Numbered from the stretch's first letter, positions 1-12,466 are shown. The stretch is 64,000 bases of DNA from Cephalopachus bancanus (GCA_027257055.1 JAPVLO010000623.1:496001-560000); one strand, 5' to 3'. Made by a program: numbers and translations. The notes: generated from the letters alone by a model not told the origin.

Positions 1-215
1 ATGCCTCCACCTTTGTTCTTTTTGCTTAAGATTGCTTTGGCTATTCTGACTTTTTGAGGGGTTCCATATGAATACTCTGGCTCTCTTTTGGTTTCATATG
101 AATTCTAGGGTTGTTTTTTCTAATTGTGTGAAAAAGGACATTGGTAGTTTGATAGGGATTGTGTTGAATCTTTAGATTATTTTGGGTAATATGGATGTTA
201 TCTGGTGGCTTTATT
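1..215 (-). mobile_element. old L1 ORF2 fragment, antisense
   Basis: The reverse strand matches the part of L1 ORF2 downstream of the reverse-transcriptase core, the stretch around a 'first IQ.AIPI'-like segment that is also visible antisense at 19.8-19.95 kb. It ends abruptly near 215, where L1 5' sequence follows. Family matching is from memory of L1 layout, not from a search. Confidence 0.55.
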
Positions 216-2560
216 TACTTACTTATTTTCTCTATTCTGTTGGTGTTCCATGAGGCCTGTGAGTATTATACTTTCCAGCATTTTTCTACTGGTGTATTTT
301 GACTTTTTGTTTCAGTGTTTAGAACTCCTTTGAGTATTTATTGTAGTGTCAGTCTTGTGTTGACAAATTCCCTCAGCATTTGCCTGTCTGAGAAAGACTT
401 CATTTCTCCTTCATTTATGAATCTTAGTTTTGTGGGATACCAAATCCTTGGCTGACTGTTTTTCTGTTTGAGGAGATTAAAGATGGGGCCCCAATCCCTT
501 CTGGCTTGTAGGGCTTCTTCTGAGAAGTCTCCTGTTAGTCTGATAGGTGTATCGTATAAGTTATTTGATGCTTTTGTCTCACTGCTCTTAAAATTCTTTC
601 CTTCACATTAACTTTGCATAACTGGATGATCATATGCCTTGCAATGAACTGTCTGGGGGTTCTTTGAGTGTTTTGTATCTGGATATTTAGATTTCTGGCA
701 AGGCCAAGGAAGTTTTCCTCCATTATTCCCTCTAACGGGTTTTCGAAACCTGTTGCTTTCTCTTCTTCCTCAGGAAAACCTATGATTCTTAGATTTCTTG
801 GAGACTTTGTTCCCTTCTCTTGATACTTTTTTCTTTTTTGTTGTCTGATTGGGTTAATTCAAAAACCTTTTCTTCAAGTTCTGAGATCCTTTCCTCTGCT
901 TGTTCTAGACTCCTTTTAAAAATTTCCACTGCATTTTGTACTTCCCTAAATTATTTTCATTTCTAAAATTTCAGCTTGTTTTTTTAAAGATGACTATCAC
1001 TTTGAAGAATTTTTCATTCATATTGTGAATAGTTTTTAAAATTTCTTTATGTTAGTTTTCAATTTTCTCTTGAAGTTTATTGATCAATTTTATAATCAAT
1101 CTTTTGAATTCTATGTCTGGAATTTCAAAAATTTCATTTTGGTTTGGTTCACTGCTGAAGAGTCAGTGTAGTTTTTTGGGGGTGTTGGAGGACTCTATTT
1201 TTTCATATTGTCAAAATATTTTACTGGTTTCTTCTCATTTGTATAGACTATTTCTTTTAATTTGAGGTTGGCAGAGGGCTGACATACACACTGTAGGATT
1301 CCCTTGGTTATATATAGCCTTGGTGTGTTAGGATTCCCTATTGCTAGCTGTGGCAGTCCTGTGCTGGTTACCTGTGCTGGTGGCCCTCATAGCATCTTTA
1401 GTGGCCAGAAGGGCTTGGAAAGTGGTGTAAGCTGGGGTTTGGGAACAGGGTTTTCCCAGAGCCGAAGTATTATATCTGACGTGGTGGACTGTACTGTTGA
1501 CATCTGGCCAGGAGGTGGTGCTTGTGGAAGATAATCAGCTGTGATGGTGGCTATGGACTTTCACCTTGGCGTGTGTGGCTCCAAGGAAGTGCCCAGCCAA
1601 CTTAGGCAAAAGGGTGAGGCTCTGGGGATTGCCCAAATTATCTTCTTTGAGCCTTCAAGAAGAGTAAGGGTAATGGGGGTAAGGAGCTTGAGCACCCCAC
1701 AAGAGTGCACTCTGAACTACCCCAGTGGGGATTAGGAGGAAGTCCCAGGGTACTGGGATAAAGCTGTTGTGAAGGGCAGGCACAGAAGAGCTTATAAGGG
1801 GTATCAGCAGTTGCTATGGCAACAAGTCCCACCAGGCTCCCCATGTTAGCCTCAGGTAATTTGTCTTGAGAATGTCAAAGTGCAGGTGGCTTCAGAATCT
1901 CAAATGTTCTCACCACCACACACCCTAGCTAGGAACTCTCTGCAGCCAAGGAGTTTGCCTTTGAGTCCTATCCCCTCCCAAGCCAGCTAGAAAGCAGCTA
2001 CACTGCCTGCAATGGTTGAGTTCCTGGGAATGGCAGTTGGTGCTGCTCAAGGTTTTCTTTTTTCGTGCAACACTTCACGTGGGTTTCAGCAGAGCATGGC
2101 TATGGGTAAGTTTCCCAGAGAAACTGGAGTTCAACAAGACTCAGGGGCACCACCAATCCACGGCAGCACAGAACTCCTGAATTCCCTTCACTCACCTTTC
2201 CTACTGCATTCAGAGACTGCTAATGGACTTTGGTGGTACAGACGAGATTTTGGCTAGTTCCAGCCCAGGTTGGTGGATCTTGGCTAGTTCCAGCCCAGGT
2301 TGGTGCACTATGTGGTTATTATCACCTCTTTGAAGAGTTGTGGGGTGACCTGCTGGTCTTTTTCCTCTCTAGGTGCTGAGGAAACTCTATCTTGGTTTAC
2401 TCTACAGGAAAAACTCACCCTAGCTGCCTCACAATGGTCACCTTAATCCCTATCTGCTCACAAATTTAAAAAAACCTGGACACTTCAGTACTCCACTATC
2501 CCCCCAATCCTCCAATTTTTAATACTCCAAAGTGCTGTTTCACTTCCTCTGATTACACCA
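216..2560 (-). mobile_element. old L1 ORF1 and 5' UTR, antisense
   Basis: Positions 250-1250 read, on the minus strand, like a degraded L1 ORF1 region, with the familiar antisense wording around 'cttctggcttgtagggcttc' and 'cttcaagttctgagatcc'. Positions 1260-2560 are more GC-rich and look like the L1 5' UTR. Two near-identical 22-base phrases (around 2252-2303) form a short tandem duplication. Most of ORF2 is missing between this block and 1-215, so the copy carries an internal deletion or is two fragments. Confidence 0.5.
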
Positions 2561-2614
2561 AGTTTTATACCAAAACTGAATGCTATAGTAAGAGCTACCT
2601 TCTTTTCTTTTAAC

Positions 2615-4480
2615 TTTTAATTTTTTTAATTATAAAGATGTGGGGTACAATTCAGGGTTAGGTATAGAAATGTTCATTATGCAGGTACCCTTGTTGATGA
2701 GGTATGCCCCCATCCCCCAGCAGATTCCCACTACTGCCATTCCTGTCTCTCCCCACTCCCCAGCAATTCCCCGCTGCTGCCAATCCTTTTCATATGATAA
2801 TTGTTCAAGGTCCACTTATGAGTGACAGCATTTGTTACTCAGTTCTTTGTTTCTGTGACAGATCACTCAGTATTATAGACTCTAAGTCCATTCAGGTTTC
2901 TGTGAAGTTCATGATTTTGTTCTTCTTTATGGCTGTGTAATATTCCATCATGTATATGTACCACATTTTTTAAATCTAGTCCTCTTTCAGCACGGTTGGT
3001 TGGTTCAATGTTCTTGCTATTGTGAACAATGTTGCAATAAACATATGTGTGCAGGTATCTTTTTCATAGAGTGATTTGAGTTCCTTCAGCTATATTCACA
3101 GTAGGGGGATTACGGGGTCATATGGAAGGTCGATTTTTAGATCTCTTAGGAATTGCCACACTGATTTCCACAGAGGCTGTACTAGTTTACACTTCCACCA
3201 ACAGTGTAGAAATGTTCCCTTTTCGCCACATCCTCTCCAGCATCTGTTATTTTTTGAGTTATTGATCATGGCCATACTGACTGGAGTCAGGCGGTATCTC
3301 AGAGGTTTTTTTTTTTTTAACATGTTTTTATTTTAAAATTGTGGGGTACAGTTAAGGGTTAGGTATACAAATATGCATTGTTCAGGCACTCTTGTTGATA
3401 AGGGGTGTCTCCCCATCCCCAGACAGATATTGACTATCGTTAATCCTACCTCTCTTCCCCTCCCTACCCCCCCATAGTTTCCCAACACTGTCAATCCTTT
3501 TCTTATAGTGTTATGATAGATGTTCAAGGTCCACTATATGAGTGAGAACATGTGATACTCAGATCTTTGTTTCTGTGAGAGATCACTCAGTATTATAGAC
3601 TCTAGTTCCATCCAGGTTGCTGCGAAATTCATGATTTTGTTCTTTTTTACGGCTGCATAGTATTCCATTGTGTATATGTACCACATTTTTTTAATCCAGT
3701 CCTCTTTTGATGGACAGCACGGTTGGTTGCAGGTTCTCGCTACTGTGAACAATGCTGCGATAAACATATATGTGCAGGTATCTTTTTTATAGAGTGATTT
3801 GAGTTCTTCAGGGTATATACTCAGTGTGGCTTTAATTTGCATTTCTTTGATGACTAGTGAGGCTGAGCATTTTTTCATGTATCTGTTGCCTGCTCATATG
3901 TCTTTTTTTTAGAAGTGTCTATTCATATCTTTTGCCCACTTTGTAATGGGGCTGCTTGTTTTTTTCTTTTCAGCACATTTGAGTTCCTTGTAGATCCCAG
4001 ATGTTGGGCATTTGTCAGACAGACAGTTGGCAAATATTTTTTCCCAGTCTGTGGGCTATCTCCCTGCTCTCTGATGGTTTCTTTGGCTTTACAAAAGCTT
4101 GTCAGTTTGATGAGGTCACACTTGTCTATCTTATCTCTTATGGCATAGGCACTTGAGGTTTTGATCAGGAATTGGTTGCCAATTCCAATTTCCATAAAGG
4201 TGTCTCCTTCATTTTCTAAGGTTCTTATAGTTTGAGGTTTTACATGTAGGTCTTTGATCCATTTAGAGTTGGTTTTCGTGTATGGTGATAGTAGTGGTCC
4301 AGATTAAATTTTTTGCATGTGGTGAGCCACTTTTCCCAGCACCATTTACTGAATAGGTTCTCTTCTCCCCAGTCAGTGGTACAGGCTTTGTCGAAGATGA
4401 GTTGAGAAATTGAGGTTTTGCTTCTGGAATCTCTATCCTGTTCCATTGGTCTATATGCCTGTTCTTGTGCTACTACTACT
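2615..4480 (-). mobile_element. young L1 3' part, antisense, split by a second L1
   Basis: The minus strand shows L1 ORF2 C-terminal sequence and a 3' UTR ending in the TGTGGGGTACA motif near 2640 followed by an A-rich tail. The copy is in two blocks, 3827-4480 and 2615-3304, which join in register. Between them lies another L1 3' end (3305-3819). The reading frame is broken throughout and encodes nothing functional. Confidence 0.75.
3305..3819 (-). mobile_element. 5'-truncated L1 nested in an L1, antisense
   Basis: A complete L1 3' end (polyT at 3307-3318 on the plus strand, TGTGGGGTACA near 3341) that stops at the ORF2 segment encoding GIYP-like residues. Exactly at its two ends the host L1 shows a 7-base near-duplicate, ctcagag (3298-3304) and ctcagtg (3820-3826), and the host L1 sequence continues from one to the other. 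This is the structure expected of a target-primed insertion. Confidence 0.7.
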
Positions 4481-4890
4481 AGCTTCTGACTGTAATCAAT
4501 TAGTGATAATGTGTTTCTAATATAAAAAGGAATATATCAAAGCAAAGCCTGGGAGGAAGTTCCTTTATTAAGTTCTGCATTATTCATGTCCTTATTAAGA
4601 GCACAAGACTGACTAAATTAACAACAGATGCATCTTTAAAAGAAACACAAAAATTGAATAAACCTCCAAATTCCTTTAAAATTCTGAAGCATAAAACAAA
4701 TAATTCTTTAATAAATTTATTTTAAAAACAAGGGTTTTCAAATATTGAAATTACCATTCCTTTTTCACAAACCCTTTATGATAGCCACACTATATAAGTA
4801 AATGATTTAAATACCTTCTGAGCAGCATTATTAATACTGATTTAGTTTTTAAGAACACACAAGTGCAAATGAATAAAAAGTAAAGCAAAA
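4481..4890. other. ABCB7: intronic sequence without recognised repeat
   Basis: AT-rich sequence between the L1 cluster and the first Alu monomer. I see no coding exon, RNA gene or repeat family that I can name. Confidence 0.5.
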
Positions 4891-5046
4891 CTGGGCATGC
4901 TGGCATATATCTATAGTTCCAGTTCCTTGGGAGGCTGAGGTGGGATGACTGCTTGAGCACTGGTGTTTGAGACCAGCCTGGGCAGTATAGCAGAACTGTC
5001 TCAATAACTAATAACTAACTAACTAAATAAATAAATAAATAAATAG
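4891..5046 (+). mobile_element. old Alu-type monomer
   Basis: One diverged 7SL-derived left-type monomer (ctgggcatgctggcatat through gagaccagcctgggca) with a simple TAAC/AAAT tail. A young Alu follows immediately in that tail. Confidence 0.75.
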
Positions 5047-5047
5047 A

Positions 5048-5361
5048 GCCGGGCTCGGTGGCTCAGCCTGTAATCCTGCGCCTTTGGGAGGCTGAGGTGA
5101 GTGGATTGCCTGAGCCCGCGGTTTCAAGACCCATCCAGGCAGCGAGACCTCATCTCTACAATAAATCAAAAAATCAGCCGGGCGTGGTTGCACATGCCTG
5201 TAATTCCAGCTACTTGGAAGGCTGAGGCGGAAGGATCACCAGAGCCCAGCAGGTCGTGGCTGCGGTGGCCGGGAGCGGCCACTGCACTCCAGTCTGGGCG
5301 ACAGAGTGAGACTCCAACTCAAAAAAAAACCAAACAAACAAAAATAAATAAATAAATAAAT
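5048..5361 (+). mobile_element. full-length strepsirrhine-type Alu
   Basis: Dimeric Alu starting gccgggctcggtggctcagc, with the middle A-rich linker ctctacaataaatcaaaaa and a right arm ending tgagactccaactc, then an A-rich tail. It landed in the A-rich tail of the preceding monomer. Confidence 0.9.
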
Positions 5362-5439
5362 AGTTAAGCAGCAGAGATTTTAGTTGGTCTATTATTTGGA
5401 AGAGTGATAAAACTGCATGGTAGTTTCGATGTCCAGCCA

Positions 5440-5550
5440 TCTAAACTGCTGTTTCTAGACAGCAGGGACTTTGTTTTGTTCATTAATATATCCCCAGGCC
5501 TTAGCATAGAGTTGATCACAAAGCAAATATTCAATACATATTTTTTAAAG
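5440..5550 (+). repeat. probable L2 3' end
   Basis: Wording around agcagggactttgttttgttc and the AATATTCAATACATATT-like end resembles the degraded 3' end of the ancient L2 LINE. Short and diverged. Confidence 0.4.
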
Positions 5551-5587
5551 GAATGAATTATGGTACAAGATAGGCCTCACAATCTCA

Positions 5588-5835
5588 CATTATTATAATA
5601 GCAGCAGTTAACATTTATTGAGCACTATGTGCCAGGTACTATTTAAGAGTTTTATCACGGTGTGAGGAGTTCACTCATGTAAATCTACTTTGGTATTACT
5701 ATCATCTTCATTTTACAGATGAAACTGAAGCACACAGAGATTAAGTAACCTGCTCAAGGTCATTCCACTAGGAAGTGATGGTAGCAAAGTTCAAATTCAG
5801 GCAGCTCTGCTCCAGAGCTCAAACGCTTAACTACA
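5588..5835 (-). repeat. MIR, antisense
   Basis: Contains the core segments catttattgagcactatgtg, cattttacagatgaaactga and taagtaacctgctcaaggtc in the right order. These are hallmark MIR phrases in the reverse orientation. Confidence 0.85.
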
Positions 5836-7161
5836 ACTACTACTATCCCTTTTCTGGCACAGTCACCAAGCTCTATTATTCTATTAAGATTCCATTTAGC
5901 TAACTAAGCTAAAGTAATACAAAGATGATGGAAAAAAGAGCAAAAAAAGCAAATATCAAATATAAAGTCTTACAATGACTTTTGCTTTGTTTTATTTTAC
6001 TGGAGAAGAAAGAAACTATCTTGAGGTTTTATATTGCTTGAGTCTAAAAGAAGTGACGGCCTCTCCTTTATTAGTCAACATGCTTTGGTACTGTTTAGAG
6101 CATTATTAGCAACTATCCTTGAGTAGCCTTGGTGACAGATGATCCTGAGAACTGACAAATGTCATGCCAAAGACTAATACGTGGACAAACAAATCTCTAC
6201 TTGACTTAATTTTTATAATTTCCATTATATGGTATTTTTTGTGTCTAAAAACAGCTATGAAGGATAGTAATATATAAAAATAGGACAGAACAATAAATGT
6301 GAACTATTTTGAGTTCCTTGAAAGAAAATAGCTGCAATGAGAATCAAGATGAGAGGGGAAGATTAAAATATTGAAGAGCTTTTCTTGTCAATAGCTTCTT
6401 ATCAATAAATTAATTACTATTTATCTCTCTACAATTTAAAAAGCACTTTTACATAAAATGTGTTCACTGGACCAACCCTGAAAATATAATTTTTCCTTAG
6501 AAACACCATATATGTATGCTAATTAGATCAACCCAGAGAAAGAAAATAAAGGTAAGCTTAGAGAGAAAGGATCAGACAGAGAACAATGTAATAGGATTCC
6601 AATGACATTTTCACTCACTGAGAAAAAGTGTAGTGCAATTAAGTCTTTTTTCTTTCAGTGGCCCTTCTGCTTACCATGCTTGTATAAGGATAATAACAAT
6701 GAAAATGATGAAAAATATGAGTAATTATGGTGGATCAGGTAGATAAAGTATTTACCATGAAGCTAGGGATATTCTGGGCTCTAAGTAGTGTACAGAAGGG
6801 AAAACATTAGCCCTGAATCACACACACAAATTACTTGTAAGTGCTAAATCTAATTTGTCTACTTGTTTATAAGGCTAGATTACATAACAGATAACCTCGG
6901 CGAATGCTATTTTAAATAAATAAACCATTTAGGTAGATAAATGCCTTTTCATTTTTAGTCAATCATAAATTTTTGTTTGCTTTAAGTCTGAGAAAATCTC
7001 ATCTATTTAAGCACAGTCAATTCATATGGTTTTGCATTAAAGAACATGCAGTTACATGAGTCAATCAACATATTCTCGAATATGATAATCTTAAATACAT
7101 ATATCTTCCATGCTTGCAAAATCATCAACAAGAATTCCAGTTACTTGTTACTAGCTCTTAC
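5836..7161. other. ABCB7: intron 3 sequence adjoining exon 3
   Basis: No repeats or open frames of note. AT-rich, with stop codons in all frames and no splice-bordered coding block that I recognise. Confidence 0.5.
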
Positions 7162-7248
7162 CCCTTCTTTTGGGTCTGTGTGGAGTCCTCCTCCTGCATG
7201 ACCATGCCAACATGTCTTCTTTTCTATCAGTGGCCATGCCTGGAGAAT
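7162..7248 (-). CDS. ABCB7: ABCB7 exon 3, mitochondrial ABC transporter
   Basis: 87 bases, 29 codons, phase 0 at both ends. The minus strand encodes [20 protein letters not shown] followed by GLHTDPKEG, nearly identical to the human ABCB7 segment that starts ALQVWPLIEK. It is bordered by a pyrimidine-rich acceptor ending CAACCAG (just above 7248) and a donor GTAAGA (7156-7161). A second AG lies 9 bases inside the exon (ctccag), but the homology continues upstream of it, so the outer AG is chosen. This part of ABCB7 lies N-terminal to the first transmembrane helix, in the matrix-side extension after the presequence. ABCB7 is a half-transporter of the inner mitochondrial membrane needed for cytosolic Fe-S protein maturation and haem homeostasis. 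Identification rests on remembered human sequence; an ABCB7 retrocopy is excluded because the exons are separated by introns. Confidence 0.95.
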
Positions 7249-9504
7249 CTGGTTGAAGAGGATACCAAGCTGTTCATTCGCTATTAAAGAATTTCAGATG
7301 TCTAAAAACCTGCCTTAGACAGTCAAATCTAATGCATGTCTCCAAAACAAATTCAGAGTTATAGCTTAAATAATAAAACAAAACACCTCCAGAATTAGCT
7401 TACAGCTAAATTTATACAAGAACTATTGAGATAAAACAAACATTCATACAGAAGTCACCTTCTCTAAATAGCTTTTGAAATTAATGTGTAAAAGATTTAA
7501 CTTGTATTACACTTCTACTCGACTTATACTGGCTTTCTTACTGTCATTCCCTACTATAGTGCTGATAACCTGTTACTTCATTATTGGCAAGCAAGCATAA
7601 TATACAGTTAATTAATTGATATCTCACTTGTTGGTCTTGTGTATATATTTTTGTTTTATAATTAATATAGTTGATTTTACACAACTTGTTCTTTTTCTTA
7701 TTATTCTGGATCACATATCTATTTAGGAACAAGATATTTTTTAACACTTTACAGTCTATTTTATGGTATAGTCATTTGCATACATGTTTTGCCTTTCCTA
7801 TTACATGGTAAATCTCTTAAGATTAAGGACAGTGTTTTTTACCTTTGTATATCCCACAGCACATACCACATACCAGTGTTTTAAATATGGGCAAGCTAGG
7901 TTTCAATGCTTATTGGATTAACTTATAAAATAGAGCTATCTACAAATCTCCCAATTAGCCTTGAAAACATGTAAGCATCTTACCTATTATAAATAGTTTT
8001 AAAAGACCTTAGAGTAATGCTTAGGTTAGAGAAATATAAAAATAAAATCATTTGAGAAAACATAATCATTAACAAGACAGTAAAGATTAGGCTTAAAATT
8101 TAGGCATGCTAATATTGAAAGTGTCTTCACAAATTAAAGACACTTAATGAAGTACATGAATTTAAAGATTATTTTTCAGTAGCCATAATAATCCATAATT
8201 AATGAAAAAGGGCACAGTTCTTTACAGACACAAGTGTGTATCAACATCATACACAGCACAACACTATCAGCTCTGAATCAAGCTATAAAGATGGAATTAC
8301 AAAAAGCAAAAGCATCATCTTGGTCTCACTAGTTAAGACACAAAAAATAATTGCCATAAACGGATTATTGATTTTTGGATCAACAATATTAAAGTATTCT
8401 GTAAAAGGGAAATATCAAAAGGTAATTTTTAGTCTGATGATGTTTCTTTGTGAAATGTTTTTCCTCTAAAAGACTGAGCAACAAGTTTTATCAAGGGATC
8501 TGGTGAATACTACACAAGGTAATGAGGTCTTCAACAAAGCAAGACTAAAATATAAATAAACTTAGTGGTATCACAGACTGTAAGATTAAATACAGTTTCC
8601 CCTCAAAACTTCAATTTGATAGTAGAAAATATAATTCATTTCTACAGCTTCTGCATAAATTAGAACAACACCTTATACTTTGATGGCAAATAATTGTTAA
8701 TCAGAAAGAAAAAAATAAGGAAGTCCTCATGATTTAAATTGCTTTCTAATTTTCTAGTCTTTTTCTATCATGGAGATTTACTTGTTTCATTTTACTTCAT
8801 TATTGTATTTATTTATTTATTTTAGAGTTGTGGGGTACAAGTGAGGGTTTGTTACAAAAGTAGGCTGCATGCAGGTGAAGTTTTGACTTGTAGCTGGCCC
8901 TCTCCCCACTTGGTAGTGGACCAGGTACTCTTTGTGTTGCTATGTGTCCCCCTCCCTCCTTCCTCTCTCCCTCCCCTAGCAGTGCCCAATCTCATTTTAA
9001 AGTACTGAGATTTTTAAAGATGTCTTTCACTTACATTAGCAAGAAAAAATGGCCTTCATCAACAAGTAAACTCAGTATCACTTACCACATGGGGCTCTAA
9101 TAAGCTTAGAATTCCTTGGTATTCTGCCATCTCAATATCTTCTAAGGTAAAGAAACTTCATTCATTTGAAAAACTTACAGCATTACATATACCAAATATA
9201 AATTACCACAATAAATACGTCAACAAGTTGCCATTACATTTATAAGAGCTTTCTGAAAATGTTATTCTAGTTGGCACTGATCTCAGGAGATTCAGATAGA
9301 TTTCTCTAGGGTTAGAAAAATATCAAGACTTCTCTCTGCATTTCCTGTAGGAGAAACATGCCTTCTTAGTCATCTTGCCAATGTTTAGAAAAACATGAAA
9401 AGGAAAATTATTTGGGAAATGTAAAATATGTAGTATAAATTGGAAAATGCTCCAAGGGCTTGCAAATTTTTCCTAGCTATGTAGAAGCATTTGCTTAATC
9501 TTAC
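7249..9504 (-). other. ABCB7: ABCB7 intron 2
   Basis: Lies between the exon 2 donor (GTAAGA, 9499-9504) and the exon 3 acceptor. It holds a probable L2 remnant near 7795-7930 (wording like 'aagattaaggacagtgt') and a short L1 3' end at 8816-8997. The rest is AT-rich with no feature that I can name. Confidence 0.85.
8816..8997 (-). mobile_element. L1 3' UTR fragment, antisense
   Basis: Starts with T-rich sequence and the TGTGGGGTACA motif near 8829, followed by a 3' UTR with a CT-rich stretch at 8950-8980. It stops before any ORF2 sequence, so it is a severely 5'-truncated insertion. Its 3' UTR differs from that of the copies at 3.3 and 59.3 kb, suggesting another L1 subfamily. Confidence 0.7.
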
Positions 9505-9582
9505 CTTTGCAGCATCTAAAAACTGTCTTGAATTGCCTCTTCCCACTCTCTGCCAAGTGGTATTCCTTAATGATTCTGGAAT
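9505..9582 (-). CDS. ABCB7: ABCB7 exon 2, mitochondrial ABC transporter
   Basis: 78 bases, 26 codons, phase 0. The minus strand encodes [20 protein letters not shown] then FLDAAK, against human [20 protein letters not shown] then FLDAAK. The donor is AAG|GTAAGA (9499-9504 on the plus strand). The acceptor has a strong polypyrimidine tract ending TTCTCTTCAGCAG, a NAGNAG tandem acceptor: using the upstream AG adds one Gln codon (exon end 9585, 81 bases). The exon encodes the linker just after the cleavable mitochondrial presequence. Changes from human are conservative except for a Gly-to-Arg and an Ile-to-Thr. It joins exon 1 across about 43 kb. Confidence 0.95.
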
Positions 9583-9940
9583 CTGCTGAAGAGAAAGAAG
9601 GAGGGGAGGTTAGAGAATTTCAGAGTGAACAGTTAATATTCAAAGATTATTTCCTTTGTTCATAAACATGCATAAAATTAAAACCATTGCCTCACCCTCT
9701 TTCTCTCTAGGTTTTTGTCTTTGCTTCTTTTCTTTTTTCTTTTTGGTCTTTTGTTTCTTAAAGTCTCCAAAGTCTTCAATCCCTTTCTTAAATGGCTTTT
9801 ATGCTCTTTCAAAATGCTCCTCTTTTGTTTTCTCTTTATTGCCTTTTTTCACACTCTACCTTGTGTCTGTTGCCTCTTTATTCTTAATCTGAATGCTAAA
9901 TTTAGATACTGGTCTCAAGATCAATTCTGACAAACATTTC

Positions 9941-10754
9941 TGAAAGGACAGACGGAGAGTGGGAAGCCATTTTTCTTGTTCTTAAACCCTGACACAATGA
10001 TGAGAAAGAAGCTATGCTTTTGGAGAAATGCACACTTTAGGTAAAAGTAACTTTACCGACTTTGTCTTTTCAGACACAGACTTCCAGGTATCTCATAGTG
10101 TCAATAGAGTAAAGGGAATTTACAAGGCCTAAGACATCATGCATTGGGCAAGGACTGTAACAGTCATGAAACTTGTAATTACAAAAATTATGACTGCTCA
10201 GAGGGGGAGCAGGTGGGGATTCGATCTTCCAGTAAATTGGGCACTATCCACAGGGAAGCAAAGGATTTCCCGAAGCTACCCACTGGGAATGCCTAGGAGA
10301 TAAGGGGAAGTGCACCGTCCACTAGCTCTAAGGAATGCTGTTTGGGAAGGTGCAGGAGAATTAGAATCCTTGTCACGCCCTTCTCTAGGGACTATGATAA
10401 TGTGGGCGAACATTAATGGGTCTCTGTGTCACAGGTTCTCCAAGACATCCACAGGTGGTCGATAAGAAAGTTGCAGCAGTCACGTGCAACATCTCCAAGA
10501 GAAGGATTTAAGCCAGGACTCTGGGGAGCTACGTCGCCACACTCACCTAGAGTGTAGGCACACTCCCTGTCTGTGGGGGGTGAACTTTTCTTAAATAAAT
10601 CTTTTCTTCTTTCACCTCTGTGTGTCGCAATTCTTTGCAATTTACTCTCGGATCTCTGGGTTGCCTGCATGCACCTCTGGCTTGCCAGCCCCAACAGTGC
10701 TGCGTGCCTCTGCTGCACCTCTCCACCCTCACCCGGTCCATCCATACCCTAACA
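9941..10754 (+). mobile_element. solo LTR of an endogenous retrovirus (LTR-1)
   Basis: An 814-base block beginning TGAAAG and ending CCCTAACA, flanked by an exact 5-base duplication ATTTC (9936-9940 and 10755-10759). It carries a polyadenylation signal AATAAA at 10594-10599, with a U5-like tail of about 150 bases. TG...CA termini, the signal and the target duplication together define an LTR. No internal retroviral sequence is attached, so it is a solo LTR left by recombination. The 5-base duplication is typical of ERV-L/MaLR-class integrases, but I could not place the family. It shares its final part with the LTR at 14427-15271. Confidence 0.8.
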
Positions 10755-10759
10755 ATTTC

Positions 10760-12163
10760 TTTCAAACAAGATGATGGACGCCAAAGTTTCCCTGTGGCAA
10801 TTATTTTTCTTGGTAATCTTTTAAAAATGGAGTTGAAAGAAGGAAAAATAAGGACCATTTCATAGTAATACAGACATCTGTAAAATGGAAATGCATCTCT
10901 CTAAAATTTACCATCAATTTAGTGGGAAAAAAATGTGCTTCTTAGGTCAAGACTCTCCCAAAACCCAAGTAACATTTAGGTTTTCCCTAAGCTATAAGTT
11001 GATTGCACAGCTGGACTAATATCTCAATATAATAATCAGTGATATACACTGTAAAATACCAAAAACCGAATCAACCAAAAATCTACCTCTATACAGAAAA
11101 AGTAACCACATTATTGAGAAAATTATCTCACTTGTTTTCCGAACTGTAATAAATAACTGATTTCTGCTTATGTATATTTATAAATATATAAGGCATTCCC
11201 TTAACTATGAAAATTTTTAAAAATACCAATGACTGTCTATATACACTCTTGTCAATCCCAAGCTCCTACACTATACTATGTACCCTCCAATCTCTTTACC
11301 ACAGTAACCAAGCCCCTCTGGTACTTAACTCCATTCTTTTCCTCACTGCCTTTCTCCATATTCAGACCTTCTACAGGCTTTACGCCCCCATTTTCACATT
11401 TTTTTCTAAGTCCCTGTTCAAGTAACTGCATACCAAAGCAAGATCTTGCCCATGTTTGCAAATGCATATGCAATTGAGTCTTTTTTGCCTTTCACAATGT
11501 GCCCAGTTATTTCAAGTAAATGACTATCCACTTTCTTTTCTTTCCTCTCTCCTAAAGCCATGCCTATATGTGGCTACTAGATAAAATATTAATATTGGTG
11601 ATACTTTTAAATTAACAGCAGAAACATACATTCTACAGTAATAATGTACAAAATAAAGACAATTACCATCAAATCTAAGTCCCTGAAGGTACTTACAAAA
11701 TCTTTCAGTATTTCTAGCTACCTCTTTATCTTTCTTTAATCAAACCATCTTTTCCCTAAGCATCAGTATTCCTAGTTAAATAATTTTTAAATGTTCATAT
11801 TCAAGCTGAACTTAAAATATAGCACTGGTAAATTATCAAATATTTCAGACAAATAAAAAGTTCATAAAACAATATAATGAATACCCACTACCCAGCCTAA
11901 GATATAACACATAAAAAGGGAGCCCTTCACATACTCCTCTACAAAGTCACCTCCTCCCAGTTCCAAGAGATAGCCAGCACTGCTTTATTTAAAATGTCTT
12001 TCTTTGCAAAGGTAAAAATCTCAGCCACATAATGGGTTAATACCTTTTGAGGGCTTGCCCTGGAGCCCTATCACTATTTATACTACTGTTTCTATGAAAA
12101 AATGCACCCAGTTCTAAACAATAGACTTAGAGATTTTTCTGAAACACAATTCATTTATAAATT
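10760..12163. other. ABCB7: intron 1 sequence, mostly unassigned
   Basis: AT-rich, no coding signal. Around 11840-11960 the wording 'atgaatacccactacccagc' resembles the 3' region of ancient L1M elements; otherwise I recognise nothing. Confidence 0.45.

Positions 12164-12466
<303 letters not shown>

Larger units (their letters stand above)
1..7161 (-). other. ABCB7: ABCB7 intron 3 (partial)
   Basis: Sequence downstream, in gene orientation, of the exon 3 donor. I looked for the next ABCB7 coding block (the segment that follows DPKEG in the human protein) on the minus strand and did not see it, so exon 4 should lie to the left of the window. The interval is mostly L1 sequence (1-4480), then an Alu pair (4891-5361), a MIR (5588-5835) and about 1.3 kb without recognisable repeats. 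Assignment as intron is inferred from the exon 3 donor and the missing exon 4. Confidence 0.8.

Noticed and set aside
5101..5355. Short proteins rich in Pro, Arg and Ser recurring across the window
   Set aside because: Translations of Alu arms, repeated wherever a strepsirrhine-type Alu occurs (for example 16569, 42114, 55702).
10413..10858. Open frames of 81-110 codons in LTR-1
   Set aside because: Overlapping frames on both strands within an LTR, without homology or a plausible start.
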